Source of the DNA: Desulfobulbaceae bacterium
Lineage (GTDB): Bacteria > Desulfobacterota > Desulfobulbia > Desulfobulbales > SURF-16
Direction: 5' to 3'
Assembly: GCA_021160685.1 (NCBI GenBank)
Contig: JAGHCC010000142.1
Location: forward strand, 1 to 5,237
Length of the DNA stretch: 5,237 nt
Position numbers and translations under genes: made by a program. Under the pieces are notes generated by a model that saw nothing but the letters and a program-made list of their open reading frames with translations, did no database searches and was not told the DNA's origin. Positions 5,002-5,237 of the stretch are shown piece after piece. The first letter of the stretch is position 1; the number at the start of each line of letters is the position of its first letter.

Positions 5002-5122
5002 CATATAAAATATTGTGGAAATAATCTTAAATATGGGTTAACGTGCTAAATTCACCGTGTCAATATCTCAATCCATCTGCACAACATATCTCAAAATCAA
5101 CTTCCTTTAATTAAACTCTGAC

Positions 5123-5128
5123 AAGGAG
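5123..5128 (+). promoter_or_regulatory. Ribosome binding site of the oxidoreductase gene
   Basis: AAGGAG at 5123-5128, followed by a 5-nt spacer, precedes the ATG at 5134. It is the strongest plus-strand ribosome site in the window and selects this ATG over the in-frame ATG four codons later. No convincing promoter was found in the 157 bp between cysE and this gene. Confidence 0.8.
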
Positions 5129-5133
5129 AAGTT

Positions 5134-5237
5134 ATGTCCCGAAAAATGGTCACCATTGATGGTAATCAGGCATGTACCCACGTTGCTTATGCCGCCAGTG
5201 AAATTATTACAATTTATCCGATTACCCCTTCATCTCC
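5134..5237 (+). CDS. nifJ: Pyruvate:ferredoxin (flavodoxin) oxidoreductase, N-terminal fragment
   Basis: Only the first 34 codons plus two bases are visible; the gene runs off the right edge. The residues VTIDGNQACTHVAYAASEII followed by TIYPITPSS match the start of the single-chain, homodimeric pyruvate:ferredoxin oxidoreductase (domain I), with the hallmark DGN and YPITPSS motifs. T31 falls in the YPIT motif, whose threonine contacts pyruvate in the Desulfovibrio africanus enzyme. The family oxidises pyruvate and CoA to acetyl-CoA and CO2, reducing ferredoxin, using thiamine diphosphate and iron-sulfur clusters in the cytoplasm of anaerobes. A related 2-oxoacid oxidoreductase alpha chain cannot be fully excluded from so short a piece, but the TIDGN start favours NifJ/Por. 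It lies 157 bp after cysE with its own strong ribosome site. Confidence 0.85.
   Translation, partial: MSRKMVTIDGNQACTHVAYAASEIITIYPITPSS

Noticed and set aside
5041..5060. CRP-like palindrome (GTG...CAC) upstream of the oxidoreductase gene
   Set aside because: The half sites are separated by 7 bp, whereas a CRP site has GTG-N8-CAC, and the flanking bases do not match. The presence of a cyclase gene made it tempting but the sequence does not support it.

Overview
The window looks like a chromosomal segment of a Gram-negative anaerobe, most likely a Desulfobacterota (sulfate- or metal-reducing 'delta') bacterium. Four things point that way: a c554-like multihaem cytochrome, a chemoreceptor with a c-type haem motif in its periplasmic domain, an EpsC-type serine acetyltransferase, and the start of a pyruvate:ferredoxin oxidoreductase. 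No taxonomic search could be run, so this is inference from family content.

Layout, left to right. Positions 1-1095 (+) hold the 3' part of a class I adenylate cyclase gene, open at the left edge. A G-rich heptamer repeat follows, then a small glutaredoxin-like gene (1189-1452, +). Positions 1431-1632 form a convergent intergenic zone with three inverted repeats. One is a long imperfect hairpin whose minus-strand exit is a run of nine T. It looks like the terminator of the operon coming from the right, and it overlaps the last codons of the glutaredoxin gene. On the minus strand, 3563 to 1633, lies a tight two-gene operon: a secreted tetrahaem cytochrome c (3063-3563) and a haem-containing methyl-accepting chemotaxis protein (1633-3063). 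They share one base in a TGATG stop/start overlap. A sigma-28-like promoter and a 12-bp perfect palindrome lie just upstream. The 435-bp divergent region 3564-3998 also holds a set of inverted repeats and a doubtful 37-codon ORF in front of cysE (3999-4976, +). After a weak terminator candidate, the first 34 codons of nifJ/por (5134 onward, +) run off the right edge.

The most coherent system is the cytochrome/chemoreceptor pair. A periplasmic tetrahaem electron carrier is translationally coupled to a membrane receptor whose periplasmic domain carries its own covalent haem site. This suggests a redox or energy-taxis module in which the cytochrome delivers electrons, or a redox or ligand signal, to the receptor. 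That link is inferred from gene order and motifs; no direct interaction can be read from DNA. The other genes (cAMP synthesis, thiol redox, cysteine synthesis, pyruvate oxidation) are ordinary neighbours with no demonstrable link to the module.
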